The translations under genes were made by a program, and so were the position numbers. Positions 35,405 to 43,615 of a stretch of 64,000 nt of DNA are shown here, piece by piece. Source of the stretch: DASPNM01 sp035626515 (GTDB lineage: Bacteria > Bacteroidota > Bacteroidia > Chitinophagales > Chitinophagaceae); the NCBI GenBank assembly GCA_035626515.1, contig DASPNM010000023.1, positions 1 through 64,000 of the forward strand. Direction: 5' to 3'. The first letter of the stretch is position 1. The number at the start of each line of letters is the position of its first letter. A model generated the notes under the pieces. That model saw nothing but the letters and a program-made list of their open reading frames with translations, ran no database searches and had not been told where the DNA came from.

Positions 35405-37027
35405 ATGCGCCGCTTAACAAAATATTTCCCATGGTGCTTAGCGATCCTGGTGGCCGGCTGTTACAGCGAAACGCGGTCGGGGGGCAATGTATTTCATTAC
35501 AACGAGACCACCGGAGTCGCTTCGCTCGATCCAGCCTTCGCCCGCAACCAGTCGGTGATGTGGGTGGTGCACCAGCTGTACAATACGCTGGTGGAAGTGG
35601 ACAGCCAGCTGCATATCGTCCCTTCCCTTGCGCGCCGCTGGGAGATCTCGCCCAACCGACTGCTGTATACTTTTTACCTGCGGAATGATGTTTTTTTTCA
35701 TGAAGACGAATGTTTCGGCGCAAAAAAAACCCGCAAACTGACGGCGCACGACGTGGCGTATAGTTTTCGCCGGATACTTGACCGGCAGACCGCAAGCCCG
35801 GGATCGTGGATCTTTAACGGAAAAGTAGACACGGTTGCTCCGTTCACTGTGATCAACGATACAACTTTTGAACTCCGCCTGCTGCGCCCCTACCACCCGG
35901 TGCTCGGGATACTTTCGATGCAATACTGCTCGATCGTGCCCGAGGAGGCAGTGCGCGAATATGGTACCAATTTCAGGCGACATCCGGTGGGTACGGGACC
36001 TTTCCGTTTTATTGCGTGGGAAGAGGGACAGGCGTTGGTGCTGCGCCGCAATCCCAACTATTTCGAAACGGACAGCGCGGGCAAACGGCTTCCTTACCTG
36101 GACGGGATAAAAATTTCGTTCTACGACAGCAAGGCGACGGAATTTCTTTTATTCCGACAGAAAAAACTGGATTTTGTGAACGACATTGACGCTTCGTTCA
36201 AGGATGAGGTGCTTACCAAGAAGGGAACGCTGCGCACACAATGGAAGGAAAAGATCGTTCTGCAAACGCATCCTTATCTGAATATCGAATACCTCGGTAT
36301 TCTTGTGGACAGCAGCAACCCGATTCTTCGAAATTCGCCGTTGAACCGGCGGAAGGTCCGACAGGCGATTAACTATGCTTTCGACCGCCGCAAGATGGTG
36401 CTCTATCTCCGGAATTCACTGGGGACACCCGCCGAATCGGGTTTCGTTCCCCTGGGTTTGCCATCATTCGATTCAGCGGTGGTCAAAGGATATCACTACG
36501 ATCCGGCGAAAGCGCGCCGCCTGCTCGCAGAAGCAGGTTTCGGCGAGGGAGAGCGGCTTCCCACGATCCGGCTGCTCACTATCCCGATCTATGCCGAGAT
36601 TGGCAACTTCATTGCGAAACAACTGGGAGAATCAGGCATACCCGTACAGGTAGAGGTGGTGCAAAAATCGCTGCTGCTGGAAATGACAGCCAGCTCGCGG
36701 GCATTATTTTTTCGGGGCAGCTGGATTGCGGACTACCCGGACGCCGAAAACTATCTCTCCGTATTTTATTCCCGCAACCCGGCGCCGCCCAACTATACGC
36801 GGTACCGCAATCCCGCTTTCGACGCGGTTTTTGAAAAGGCGTTGGCGGAAACAAATGACTCGCTCCGATACCGCCTTTACCGCGAAGCCGAACAGATCAT
36901 GTTGCAAGATGCTCCGGTCGTGCCACTGTGGTACGATAAAGTGGTCCGCCTGGTGCAGCCCGCAGTGAAAAATTTTCGTGCCGACCCCCTCAACATGCTG
37001 GAGCTGAGAAGAGTGACCCTGGATTAG
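35405..37027 (+). CDS. Peptide/oligopeptide ABC transporter substrate-binding lipoprotein
   Basis: 540 residues of the SBP_bac_5 family. Lipobox LVAGC gives lipidated Cys19. ASLDPAFARNQSVMWVVHQLYNTLVE is the typical beginning of the mature domain, and GTGPFRFIAWEEG and VRQAINYAFDRRKMV are conserved. The usual DppB/C permease and DppD/F ATPase genes are not adjacent. It shares a 50-base gap with the divergent M1 peptidase and overlaps the converging msrA by four bases. Confidence 0.9.
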   Translation: MRRLTKYFPWCLAILVAGCYSETRSGGNVFHYNETTGVASLDPAFARNQSVMWVVHQLYNTLVEVDSQLHIVPSLARRWEISPNRLLYTFYLRNDVFFHEDECFGAKKTRKLTAHDVAYSFRRILDRQTASPGSWIFNGKVDTVAPFTVINDTTFELRLLRPYHPVLGILSMQYCSIVPEEAVREYGTNFRRHPVGTGPFRFIAWEEGQALVLRRNPNYFETDSAGKRLPYLDGIKISFYDSKATEFLLFRQKKLDFVNDIDASFKDEVLTKKGTLRTQWKEKIVLQTHPYLNIEYLGILVDSSNPILRNSPLNRRKVRQAINYAFDRRKMVLYLRNSLGTPAESGFVPLGLPSFDSAVVKGYHYDPAKARRLLAEAGFGEGERLPTIRLLTIPIYAEIGNFIAKQLGESGIPVQVEVVQKSLLLEMTASSRALFFRGSWIADYPDAENYLSVFYSRNPAPPNYTRYRNPAFDAVFEKALAETNDSLRYRLYREAEQIMLQDAPVVPLWYDKVVRLVQPAVKNFRADPLNMLELRRVTLD

Positions 37028-37731
37028 TTGTTTGCCTTGAGCTTTTCGCGAAAGACTTTCCGGAATTTATCCAGCTTGGGACGAATCACCAGCCGGCAGT
37101 AGGGATTCGTGTTCTCGTTATTTTCAAAATACTGCTGGTGGTAGTCTTCAGCCGGGTAGAACTTTTTGAAGGGTACGATCTCGGTGACGATCGGTTTGTC
37201 GAAAGCACCGCTGCGGTCCAGGGCGGTTTTGTACTTTTCCGCTTTTTGTTTTTGCTCTTCGTTGTGATAAAAGATCGCACTGCGGTATTGCGTCCCAACG
37301 TCTGCGCCCTGGCGGTTCAGCGTGGTGGGGTCGTGTGTTTCCCAAAAAACTTCCAGCAGCTCATCATAGCTGATAACCGAAGGGTCGTAAACAATCTGCA
37401 GACATTCCGCGTGACCGGTTTGTCCGGTACATACTTCTTTATAGGTAGGATTTTCCGAGTGACCGCCGGAATAACCGGAAGTGGCGCTCAGTACGCCGTT
37501 CAACTCTTCGAAAATGGCTTCGGTGCACCAGAAGCATCCGTTGGCGAATGTGGCCGTCTCAGTTTTTTTTGAATCAGTCATGCTGTTGACCCCGGCGGCA
37601 AGCAAATTACTGTAAGATTTGTTCCTGTCGGATTTTCCGCCCTTTTTGATCCCCCCACGAACGTCGAGCCGATCGACGCAGGATGCGAGGCCTGCTGAGA
37701 GAATCAGTATGGGTGCCAGGAGTTTCCTCAT
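37024..37731 (-). CDS. msrA: Peptide methionine sulfoxide reductase MsrA, lipoprotein form
   Basis: 235 residues from ATG 37731. The catalytic cysteine is Cys66 in NGCFWCTEAIF, followed by GYSGG and the downstream YHQQYF block, so this is a complete MsrA reducing methionine-S-sulfoxide. Unlike the usual cytoplasmic enzyme, an N-terminal signal with lipobox GLASC (Cys18) and a basic linker precede the domain, so it is likely anchored in the periplasm. An internal ATG near residue 51 (MTDSKKTE) could also give a cytoplasmic form. The longer frame to 37830 has no family similarity. Confidence 0.93.
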   Translation of the reverse strand: MRKLLAPILILSAGLASCVDRLDVRGGIKKGGKSDRNKSYSNLLAAGVNSMTDSKKTETATFANGCFWCTEAIFEELNGVLSATSGYSGGHSENPTYKEVCTGQTGHAECLQIVYDPSVISYDELLEVFWETHDPTTLNRQGADVGTQYRSAIFYHNEEQKQKAEKYKTALDRSGAFDKPIVTEIVPFKKFYPAEDYHQQYFENNENTNPYCRLVIRPKLDKFRKVFREKLKANN

Positions 37732-37854
37732 GTTCGGGCGAATGTAAATTTCGAACAAATACGGGGCTAATGCATTCCCGGGATTGCTAAGGTTATGCAC
37801 GGCCCCACATTTTTCAATTATCCTTAACATTCCGACGCTGATCCGGATAGGTAT

Positions 37855-37862
37855 TAGTTTTG
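37855..37862 (+). promoter_or_regulatory. Bacteroidota -7 box TAGTTTTG for the mutS2 gene
   Basis: Exact TAnnTTTG match 26 bases before the chosen ATG at 37889. Confidence 0.5.
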
Positions 37863-37888
37863 CTGCTTACAATCCAGACCAACCGTTG

Positions 37889-39991
37889 ATGAAGATCTAC
37901 CCGAGTTCGGCCGACAGGCAGATGGAGTTCGACAAGATCAGGGAACTGCTTATCCGTCATTGTGAAACCGAATACGCCCGTGTGAAAGCCGCTGGCCTTC
38001 CCGTGCATACGGATGTTTCCACCATCGAGACCGAACTTCGGCAATCATACGAATATTTGCAGCTGATCCGGGCGGCAACCTGGTTTCCGAATGATCATGT
38101 GTTGAATCTTTCGAGGCAATTGCGTCTGCTCGCCGTGCCCGGGGCGGTGCTTGCCGAGACCGATCTTGCGGATGTGCGCAAGTTGGCGGAAAGCATCGAG
38201 AAGCTGTTCCGCTGGTTTGATGCGGAAAGAAAGAAAGCTTATCCTGCTCTGGCGAAGCTGCTGGCCACAACGCACTATGAAAAAAAGGTTCGTGAAGCCA
38301 TCGACGCCGTGCTTGACGAAGCGGGACTGGTGCGCGACAACGCATCCCCAAAGCTGCATGATCTGCGCCAGCAACTGTACCGGAAACGGGCTGAACTCCG
38401 CCGGGTGTTTTCAAAGATTATTTCCAGGTTGAATAAACAGGGATATCTCGCTGAGATCGAGGAGAGTTTTATGAACGGGCGGCGAGTCGTGGCTATCGTT
38501 GCGGAGCAAAAGCGTATCGTCAAAGGCATCCTGCATGGGGAAAGCGACAGTGGTCGTACTGCATTCGTTGAGCCGGAAGAGACAATCGAGCTGAACAATC
38601 TTGTCTTTGAGTTGGAACGCGAGGTGAAGAAGGAAGTGTTCCGCATTTTGAAAGAGCTTACCGCCGAACTATCAGTTCATGCCGGTCTGCTCGAAAGCTG
38701 GCACCGCATTTTGGGAGAATATGATTTCATTCGCGGCAAAGCAAGGCTGGCTGTCGAAATTCGCGGCCAGTTTCCGTCCGTCACGGATCGGTCGGCCGTA
38801 CACCTTAAAGAAGCATATCATCCGCTTCTCTACCTCTACAACCAGCGGCTCAGCAAACCCACTGTTCCCGTCAGCCTCTATCTGAGCGAAAAGGAACGGA
38901 TCCTGGTGATCAGTGGACCAAATGCGGGCGGCAAAACGGTCACACTAAAAACTGTAGGCCTGCTCCAGATGATGGTCCAGGCGGGGCTGCTCGTGCCGGT
39001 ACATCCTTCTTCCCAATTTGGCATATTCCGGCAGCTCATGATCCATATCGGCGATACCCAAAGCCTGGAGTTCGAGCTGAGCACGTACAGCAGCCACCTG
39101 CTGAACATGAAATATTTCATGGAGCACGCAAACGGTCGAACTCTTTTTTTCATTGACGAGCTGGGAAGCGGCAGTGATCCGAACCTCGGCGGTGCTTTTG
39201 CGGAGGTAATCCTGCTGGAGCTGCTGAAACGTCACGCATACGGAATCGTGACTACCCATTACCTCAACCTGAAACTGATGGCCGGAAAGACGGAAGGCAT
39301 TGTCAACGGCGCGATGGCTTTTGATGAAGAGCGCCTGCAGCCTGAATACCGTTTACTCATTGGCAAGCCGGGTAGTTCGTATACTTTTTCTATCGCGGAA
39401 CGGATCGGGTTGAACAGGGAACTGATCGAACGGGCCCGCGTGCTTGTGGATCAGGACCAGTTTCGGCTCGACAAGCTGCTCAACCGGACCGAACAGGGAC
39501 TGCGCGAGCTCGAAGTGCGCGAGCAGGAGCTGGCGCGATTGCTGAAAGAAAACGAAGCGCTGAAAAAAGATTTGCATCGCCAGTTGCACCGGGAAAAGCA
39601 TGAGCAGCAGCTGGAATTGCTGAAAGAACAGAACCGCGTCAGTTCCGAGCAGCTGGAATATTTGAAAGATATGGAGCGGAAACTCAAGCAGATCCTGCTG
39701 AGCTGGAGAAAAGAGGAGAATAAATCAAAAGTTATACAGGAAATGGAAGCCCTGTTGACGAACCGCCCGGCAAAGAAAACCGTTTCCAAAGCGCAGAAGA
39801 GGATTGAATCCCAATACTTCGAAGTAGGGGGAACGGTGCGTCCCGGGGACAAAGTGAAGGTGCGGAAAAGTCACCAGGTGGGGGAGGTCCTGGAACTTCG
39901 TGGGAAGAGGGCGGTGGTGAAGATCGGGGTGCTTCCGATGCAGCTCGACCTGAACGATCTTGTGGTGGTGCGGGAAAAAACCGCGGAATAA
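37889..39991 (+). CDS. MutS2-like ATPase without Smr domain
   Basis: 700 residues from ATG 37889. N-terminal coiled core typical of MutS2, then the MutS ATPase with Walker A GPNAGGKT (343-350) and Walker B FFIDELGSG (about 420). A long charged coiled coil follows (about 510-620), then a small KOW-like end (VRPGDKVKVRKSHQVGEVLEL). The Smr endonuclease domain that ends canonical MutS2 (about 785 residues) is missing; the protein stops right after the KOW-like part. It may act in ribosome rescue or recombination control as an ATPase without its own nuclease. A hairpin follows the stop. Confidence 0.88.
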   Translation: MKIYPSSADRQMEFDKIRELLIRHCETEYARVKAAGLPVHTDVSTIETELRQSYEYLQLIRAATWFPNDHVLNLSRQLRLLAVPGAVLAETDLADVRKLAESIEKLFRWFDAERKKAYPALAKLLATTHYEKKVREAIDAVLDEAGLVRDNASPKLHDLRQQLYRKRAELRRVFSKIISRLNKQGYLAEIEESFMNGRRVVAIVAEQKRIVKGILHGESDSGRTAFVEPEETIELNNLVFELEREVKKEVFRILKELTAELSVHAGLLESWHRILGEYDFIRGKARLAVEIRGQFPSVTDRSAVHLKEAYHPLLYLYNQRLSKPTVPVSLYLSEKERILVISGPNAGGKTVTLKTVGLLQMMVQAGLLVPVHPSSQFGIFRQLMIHIGDTQSLEFELSTYSSHLLNMKYFMEHANGRTLFFIDELGSGSDPNLGGAFAEVILLELLKRHAYGIVTTHYLNLKLMAGKTEGIVNGAMAFDEERLQPEYRLLIGKPGSSYTFSIAERIGLNRELIERARVLVDQDQFRLDKLLNRTEQGLRELEVREQELARLLKENEALKKDLHRQLHREKHEQQLELLKEQNRVSSEQLEYLKDMERKLKQILLSWRKEENKSKVIQEMEALLTNRPAKKTVSKAQKRIESQYFEVGGTVRPGDKVKVRKSHQVGEVLELRGKRAVVKIGVLPMQLDLNDLVVVREKTAE

Positions 39992-39999
39992 AAAAGGAA

Positions 40000-40021
40000 G
40001 CGAAACCTTACGGGGTTTCGC
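40000..40021. terminator. Shared terminator between mutS2-like gene and CBS gene
   Basis: Arms GCGAAACC and GGTTTCGC with a 6-base loop. On the minus strand a T-rich tract (CTTCCTTTTTT) follows, so it is strongest as the end of the CBS gene and weaker for the converging mutS2-like gene. Confidence 0.65.
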
Positions 40022-40046
40022 TCGTGTATTTAATGGGCGGAGTAAG

Positions 40047-40481
40047 TCAAATGTTACCCTGTATAAAGCTGTGCAGCTGCTCGATTGTTTCTTTCTGAGC
40101 CAGGATGGTTTCTTTTACCACATCGCTGATCGAAATGATCCCCAAAAGCTTTTCTCCGTCAAAGACGGGCATGTAGCGAATGTTCTTGTTGCTCATCAGC
40201 TGCATGCAGTGTTCCACTGTGTCGGTAGGTTTTACAGCCGGCAGGTCGGTGGACATGATTTCGCCGACTTGGATATCCGCAGAGCTTTTGCCCCTCAATG
40301 CCACTTTTCTGGAGTAATCCCTTTCCGTCATGATGCCCGTGTATTTCCCGTCCTGCATCACTACAACCGAACCGACGTTATTGTCCGACATGATGCGGAG
40401 GGCTTCGATGACCGGGGTGTCGGGGCTTACTGAGAGGACTGAGAGCCCTTTTCGGGCGAGAATGGAGGAAACTGTATTCAT
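40047..40481 (-). CDS. CBS-pair domain protein
   Basis: 144 residues, essentially only a tandem CBS pair (about 5-60 and 73-130), each with the GSVVVMQDGKYTGIMTERDY and IRYMPVFDGEKLLGIISISD type core. Such stand-alone pairs bind adenosyl nucleotides and act as energy or ligand sensors. Start ATG 40481. The partner is unknown; it lies downstream of the PqiA-like gene with a 53-base gap and the two may be co-transcribed. Confidence 0.9.
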   Translation of the reverse strand: MNTVSSILARKGLSVLSVSPDTPVIEALRIMSDNNVGSVVVMQDGKYTGIMTERDYSRKVALRGKSSADIQVGEIMSTDLPAVKPTDTVEHCMQLMSNKNIRYMPVFDGEKLLGIISISDVVKETILAQKETIEQLHSFIQGNI

Positions 40482-40534
40482 GTTCCGAATTTTCCTTACG
40501 AAAATTAGCGAAAAGATGAGACGCCCCAAAAACT

Positions 40535-41035
40535 TTATTCGGAAGGCTGCTGATTTTTTTCTGGCGTGCGCCCCGTCAAAAATGATGCGATCATGAGAAA
40601 GATCACGGAAAGGGCGAAATAAGTCGTACCAATCCGCAATTCAGACACGATGATCAGTGAATCGAATTTCATGTTCAGGATCAGCAGCGCCACCACGAAC
40701 ACGTCGAGCATGGCCCATTTGTTCAGGATTTCCAGGGCACGCATTAGCGGGCGATTGATCATTTCGGCGCGCGCCAGCACGAAGGCAAGAAAAATGTACT
40801 TGGTAACCGGAAAGATGATGGTGAAGAAGAGCAGGAGCAATCCTACGAAGACTTCCCCCTTGTCGAAGAAATACCGAAACGAGCTGAGCAGGTAAATCGA
40901 TTCTTCAGTAAGCCGCAGCGGACCGATGCCGTAGCCGGTTTGCAGGATCGGGTGGGCGAAGCCCATGCCGAAAAAGAATGCAGAAATGGTCAACGTGAGC
41001 CAGGCGAAGGTTTTTTTGCCGGTTGCTGTATTCAT
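40535..41035 (-). CDS. PqiA-like membrane protein
   Basis: 166 residues from ATG 41035 (41053 also possible). Four hydrophobic segments: about 10-30, 62-83, 100-118 and 135-155. The features IFPVTKYIFLAFV and LNKWAMLDVFVVALLI match the paraquat-inducible protein A family, but only one of its two modules is present and the zinc-like cysteines are absent. Its role is probably in the envelope; the usual MCE partner (PqiB) is not seen. Confidence 0.72.
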   Translation of the reverse strand: MNTATGKKTFAWLTLTISAFFFGMGFAHPILQTGYGIGPLRLTEESIYLLSSFRYFFDKGEVFVGLLLLFFTIIFPVTKYIFLAFVLARAEMINRPLMRALEILNKWAMLDVFVVALLILNMKFDSLIIVSELRIGTTYFALSVIFLMIASFLTGRTPEKNQQPSE

Positions 41036-41162
41036 TGAGACTAATGTAGGCATTTGGGGGAAGCGTCGTGCCGGCAAGACGGAAACATTTCTCACAGGTG
41101 CGAACCCTCTTTCCTTCAATTCGACTTAACAATCTGCATGCATATTTCAGCATGCATTTGGC

Positions 41163-41170
41163 TATTTTTG
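41163..41170 (+). promoter_or_regulatory. Bacteroidota -7 box TATTTTTG for tRNA-Ser(CGA)
   Basis: Exact TAnnTTTG match eight bases before the mature tRNA end. Confidence 0.6.
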
Positions 41171-41178
41171 CCACCCCC

Positions 41179-41269
41179 GGAGAGTTGCCGGAGCGGTCGA
41201 ACGGGGCGGTCTCGAAAACCGTTATCCGCTTTACGCGGATCCAGGGTTCGAATCCCTGACTCTCCGCCA
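41179..41269 (+). tRNA. tRNA-Ser (anticodon CGA)
   Basis: Cloverleaf with acceptor GGAGAGT/ACTCTCC, anticodon stem CGGT/ACCG around CTCGAAA (anticodon CGA), a long class II variable arm closed by ATCCGC/GCGGAT, and a T-arm with GTTCGAATC. The discriminator is G at 41266. The bases after it read CCA, so the 3' end appears to be encoded. Confidence 0.96.
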
Positions 41270-41272
41270 CCG

Positions 41273-41307
41273 CCCGCCAAAGCACGCAGTGCGAAGGCGG
41301 GTTTTTT
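41273..41307 (+). terminator. Terminator after tRNA-Ser(CGA)
   Basis: Outer arms CCCGCC/GGCGGG and an inner GCAC/GTGC stem, followed by TTTTTT. A strong rho-independent shape. Confidence 0.75.
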
Positions 41308-41458
41308 CTTATTAAGATTTCTTCGCTCCGGGCGGGCCATGGCGGACGGAGTCCGCGGAAAACCGCCAGTGATTGATACAAGTCCTGGCCGTAGAAAATT
41401 CCGTCAATCTCCGTTGTTTTACCCATTATCACATTTTCTCTCTTCCAGATATTGAACC

Positions 41459-41625
41459 ATGATGTATTTCGTATACAGACTTCGTTTGCAGACGGTAAAT
41501 ACTACGTTGGTTGTGCCAGGAATTTCAATGACCGCATGACCTGCGGCGCTTGCGCCATAGTCTGGTTCCAACGTCGGCCATGGACCCAGTCGTTAAGGCT
41601 AACAATTGTTACTAACGACTATTGA
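41459..41625 (+). pseudogene. Decayed GIY-YIG nuclease gene fragment
   Basis: From ATG 41459 the frame reads MMYFVYRLR, the usual beginning of small GIY-YIG proteins. The continuation ADGKYYVGCARNFNDRM, with the YVG core, is found from 41488 in a different frame. A frameshift therefore lies between about 41480 and 41488. After NDRM only about 11 odd residues precede RRPW, where intact genes have a longer segment, so an internal deletion is likely. The second frame stops inside a heptamer array. The remainder of the 41308-41780 gap holds that array and nothing else that I can identify. Confidence 0.6.
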
Positions 41626-41657
41626 CTCTCGACTCCCGACTCCGAACTCCCGACTCT
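41609..41657 (+). repeat. Heptamer array, seven units
   Basis: Seven consecutive 7-nt units: TTACTAA, CGACTAT, TGACTCT, CGACTCC, CGACTCC, GAACTCC, CGACTCT. It lies 124 bases before the desaturase gene and forms the end of the GIY-YIG fragment. Confidence 0.8.
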
Positions 41658-41780
41658 TTTACCATTTCGTTGGCGCCTCCAACCGTCTGATAGTCGTATC
41701 TTTAATTCCTGCGATTCATCGTACTGATCGGTTTTCCGCATCTGATTTTGGATCCTGCATAAACGTTTCAATTATCAAAC

Positions 41781-42863
41781 ATGGCCAAAATCAGCTTCAA
41801 CAACCGTAACAATCAATTCTTCCAATCGCTTCGCCAGTCGGTCGACGACTACTTTAAATCGCGCCGGCTCGCGAAAACCGGAAACTGGAAACTTTATACC
41901 AAAGCATCCATCCTGATACCCTCCGCGGTTGCTATCTATCTTTCGCTAATGCTGTTTTCGATGCCCGTTGTGATCAGCCTGCTGCTCTGTGCGCTGTTTG
42001 GGCTTGCGCTTGCATTCATCGGGTTTAACGTGATGCACGACGCCTGTCATGGGAGCTTTTCGAGCCGCAAATGGGTGAACGACCTGCTGGGGCTCTCTTT
42101 AAACGCCATTGGCGGGAATGCGTTTTTCTGGAAACAAAAGCACAACATCATTCACCACACGTATACAAATATTGAAGGTGTAGACGACGACATTGCCCAG
42201 GGAAAGCTGCTGCGACAGAGTCCTACGCAGCCGTGGATGCCGATTCACCGGTACCAGCATTTGTACCTGACGATCGCGTATGCTACCACGCTGTTCATGT
42301 GGGTGGGAGTGCGCGACTTTGAAAAATATTTTTCGAAAAAGATCCACAATACGCCTTTGCAGCCTATGGACCGCCGCGAGCACGTGACCTTCTGGATCAG
42401 CAAGCTTTTCTACGTGCTGGTCTATATACTGATCCCGATCCTGTGCGTGGGGCCGATTGCGTGGCTGATCGGATACCTTACAATGGGCATCGTTACGGGA
42501 ATCGTGGTTTCCTACGTGTTTCAGCTGGCGCATGCAGTAGAAGGACCAGAGTTCGACTCAGTGGGTACCGACGATAAACAGATCGAAACGGAATGGGCGG
42601 TGCACCAGATAAAGACGACCGCCAATTTTTCACCGCAGAATCGTGTGCTGTCGTGGCTCGTAGGCGGACTGAATTACCAGGTGGAGCATCACCTTTTTCC
42701 CCGGATCAGTCATATCCATTACCCCGCTATCAGCCGGATTGTGAGAGAACATTGTTCCCGCTTTCAGCTGCCGTATCATTGTTTCCCGAACCTGCGCCTG
42801 GCGCTGGTATCGCACATCAGGACTATGAAAAAAATGGGAAGGAAGGAAGCAACAACGGGTTAG
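41781..42863 (+). CDS. Membrane fatty-acid desaturase (acyl-lipid/linoleoyl-CoA type)
   Basis: 360 residues. Di-iron histidine boxes are HDACH (86-90), HNIIHH (121-126) and QVEHHLFP near residue 300, the third with Q in place of the first His as in front-end desaturases such as delta-5/6 enzymes. Four hydrophobic helices (about 42-80, 155-172, 205-250). It introduces a double bond into membrane acyl chains, using electrons from a ferredoxin or cytochrome b5; no N-terminal b5 domain is present. An imperfect promoter box TATCTTTA lies near 41697. Confidence 0.92.
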   Translation: MAKISFNNRNNQFFQSLRQSVDDYFKSRRLAKTGNWKLYTKASILIPSAVAIYLSLMLFSMPVVISLLLCALFGLALAFIGFNVMHDACHGSFSSRKWVNDLLGLSLNAIGGNAFFWKQKHNIIHHTYTNIEGVDDDIAQGKLLRQSPTQPWMPIHRYQHLYLTIAYATTLFMWVGVRDFEKYFSKKIHNTPLQPMDRREHVTFWISKLFYVLVYILIPILCVGPIAWLIGYLTMGIVTGIVVSYVFQLAHAVEGPEFDSVGTDDKQIETEWAVHQIKTTANFSPQNRVLSWLVGGLNYQVEHHLFPRISHIHYPAISRIVREHCSRFQLPYHCFPNLRLALVSHIRTMKKMGRKEATTG

Positions 42864-42899
42864 GAGGTTAGCGGTAGGCAGGTCGGAGAGCATTAGGGT

Positions 42900-42934
42900 C
42901 TACTAACGACTATCGACGCCGGACTCCCGACTGG
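42900..42934 (+). repeat. Heptamer array, five units
   Basis: Units CTACTAA, CGACTAT, CGACGCC, GGACTCC, CGACTGG. It overlaps the 3' end of the small basic protein gene on the minus strand, so it encodes that protein's last residues and stop. Confidence 0.75.
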
Positions 42935-43115
42935 TTTCGGGTGGCGTGGAGGTTAAATTACCGTTCTCGTCCAGGTATGCCAGCATGTCGTCCAGGCTTT
43001 TGCCTTTTTGGGAATTTTCCTTTCGTTCGAGCTTTCGTTGCTCCTTTTCTTTCCGGGCCTGCCGCTTTTTCTGTTCCCTGTTCCGCTTGTTCCAGTTCGC
43101 CTGATTTTTTGCCAT
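42903..43115 (-). CDS. Small basic, coiled-coil-like protein
   Basis: 70 residues. A lysine/arginine/glutamate-rich helix (about 5-40: NKRNREQKKRQARKEKEQRK) is followed by SLDDMLAYLDENGNLTSTPP. That ending is one I know from short Bacteroidota proteins encoded near or fused to cold-shock domain proteins; here a cold-shock domain is absent, but an RRM gene starts 226 bases away on the other strand. The final ten residues (ETSRESGVDSR) are encoded by a heptamer array, so the natural C-terminus may have been about ten residues shorter. Function unknown, perhaps RNA binding. Confidence 0.7.
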   Translation of the reverse strand: MAKNQANWNKRNREQKKRQARKEKEQRKLERKENSQKGKSLDDMLAYLDENGNLTSTPPETSRESGVDSR

Positions 43116-43340
43116 AGTGGTCTGCCGGTTTTTGTGGAAAATGAGGCTTGAAGGTAGGTCAATTTGGGCGGTTCAGTAAAAAATAAATTCCTGCACGCTG
43201 CAGGATTAGGCTATCTTCACCGGGATTAAGATCTTTTGCAGAGTACGGGACAACTCCTTTCTTCCCACTACGTACCGCGTTATTCTTTACTGCTTCGGAA
43301 GACTTCATCACTATTATTTCCTTCAAAAAAAGAGTTCATC

Positions 43341-43607
43341 ATGAACATGTATGTTTCGAATCTTAGTTTTCAGACTTCCGAAGAAGATCTGAACAAATTG
43401 TTTTCAGCTTTTGGAAAAGTGGTTTCCGCCAAAGTGATCAGCGATCGTGATACGGGCCGCAGCCGTGGTTTCGGGTTTGTCGAAATGGAATCCGAAAAGG
43501 ACGGCCAGGAGGCGATGAAATACCTGAACCTCAAAGAAGTCAATGGACGCGCTCTCAGCGTCACCGTCGCCCGCGAAAAAAGCGAGCGCGGAGGTGGTCG
43601 CCGATAG
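43341..43607 (+). CDS. RRM-type RNA-binding protein
   Basis: 88 residues from ATG 43341, a single RNA recognition motif. RNP2 is MYVSNLSF at the N-terminus and RNP1 is RGFGFVEM near 52-59; a short basic, glycine-rich tail (SERGGGRR) ends it. Proteins of this kind are abundant in Bacteroidota and probably act as RNA chaperones in post-transcriptional control. The open frame upstream to 43236 is not part of the domain. The 43116-43340 gap holds a long leader with no promoter box that I can name. Confidence 0.93.
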   Translation: MNMYVSNLSFQTSEEDLNKLFSAFGKVVSAKVISDRDTGRSRGFGFVEMESEKDGQEAMKYLNLKEVNGRALSVTVAREKSERGGGRR

Positions 43608-43615
43608 AGGGATTT

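Noticed and set aside
41606..41809. A 67-residue frame before the desaturase gene
   Set aside because: Its N-terminal part is a translation of the heptamer array and the rest has no similarity to known families.
43193..43205. Short palindrome CTGCA-CGC-TGCAG before the RRM gene
   Set aside because: Five-bp arms with no T-run and no link to the promoter or RBS; too short to assign a role.
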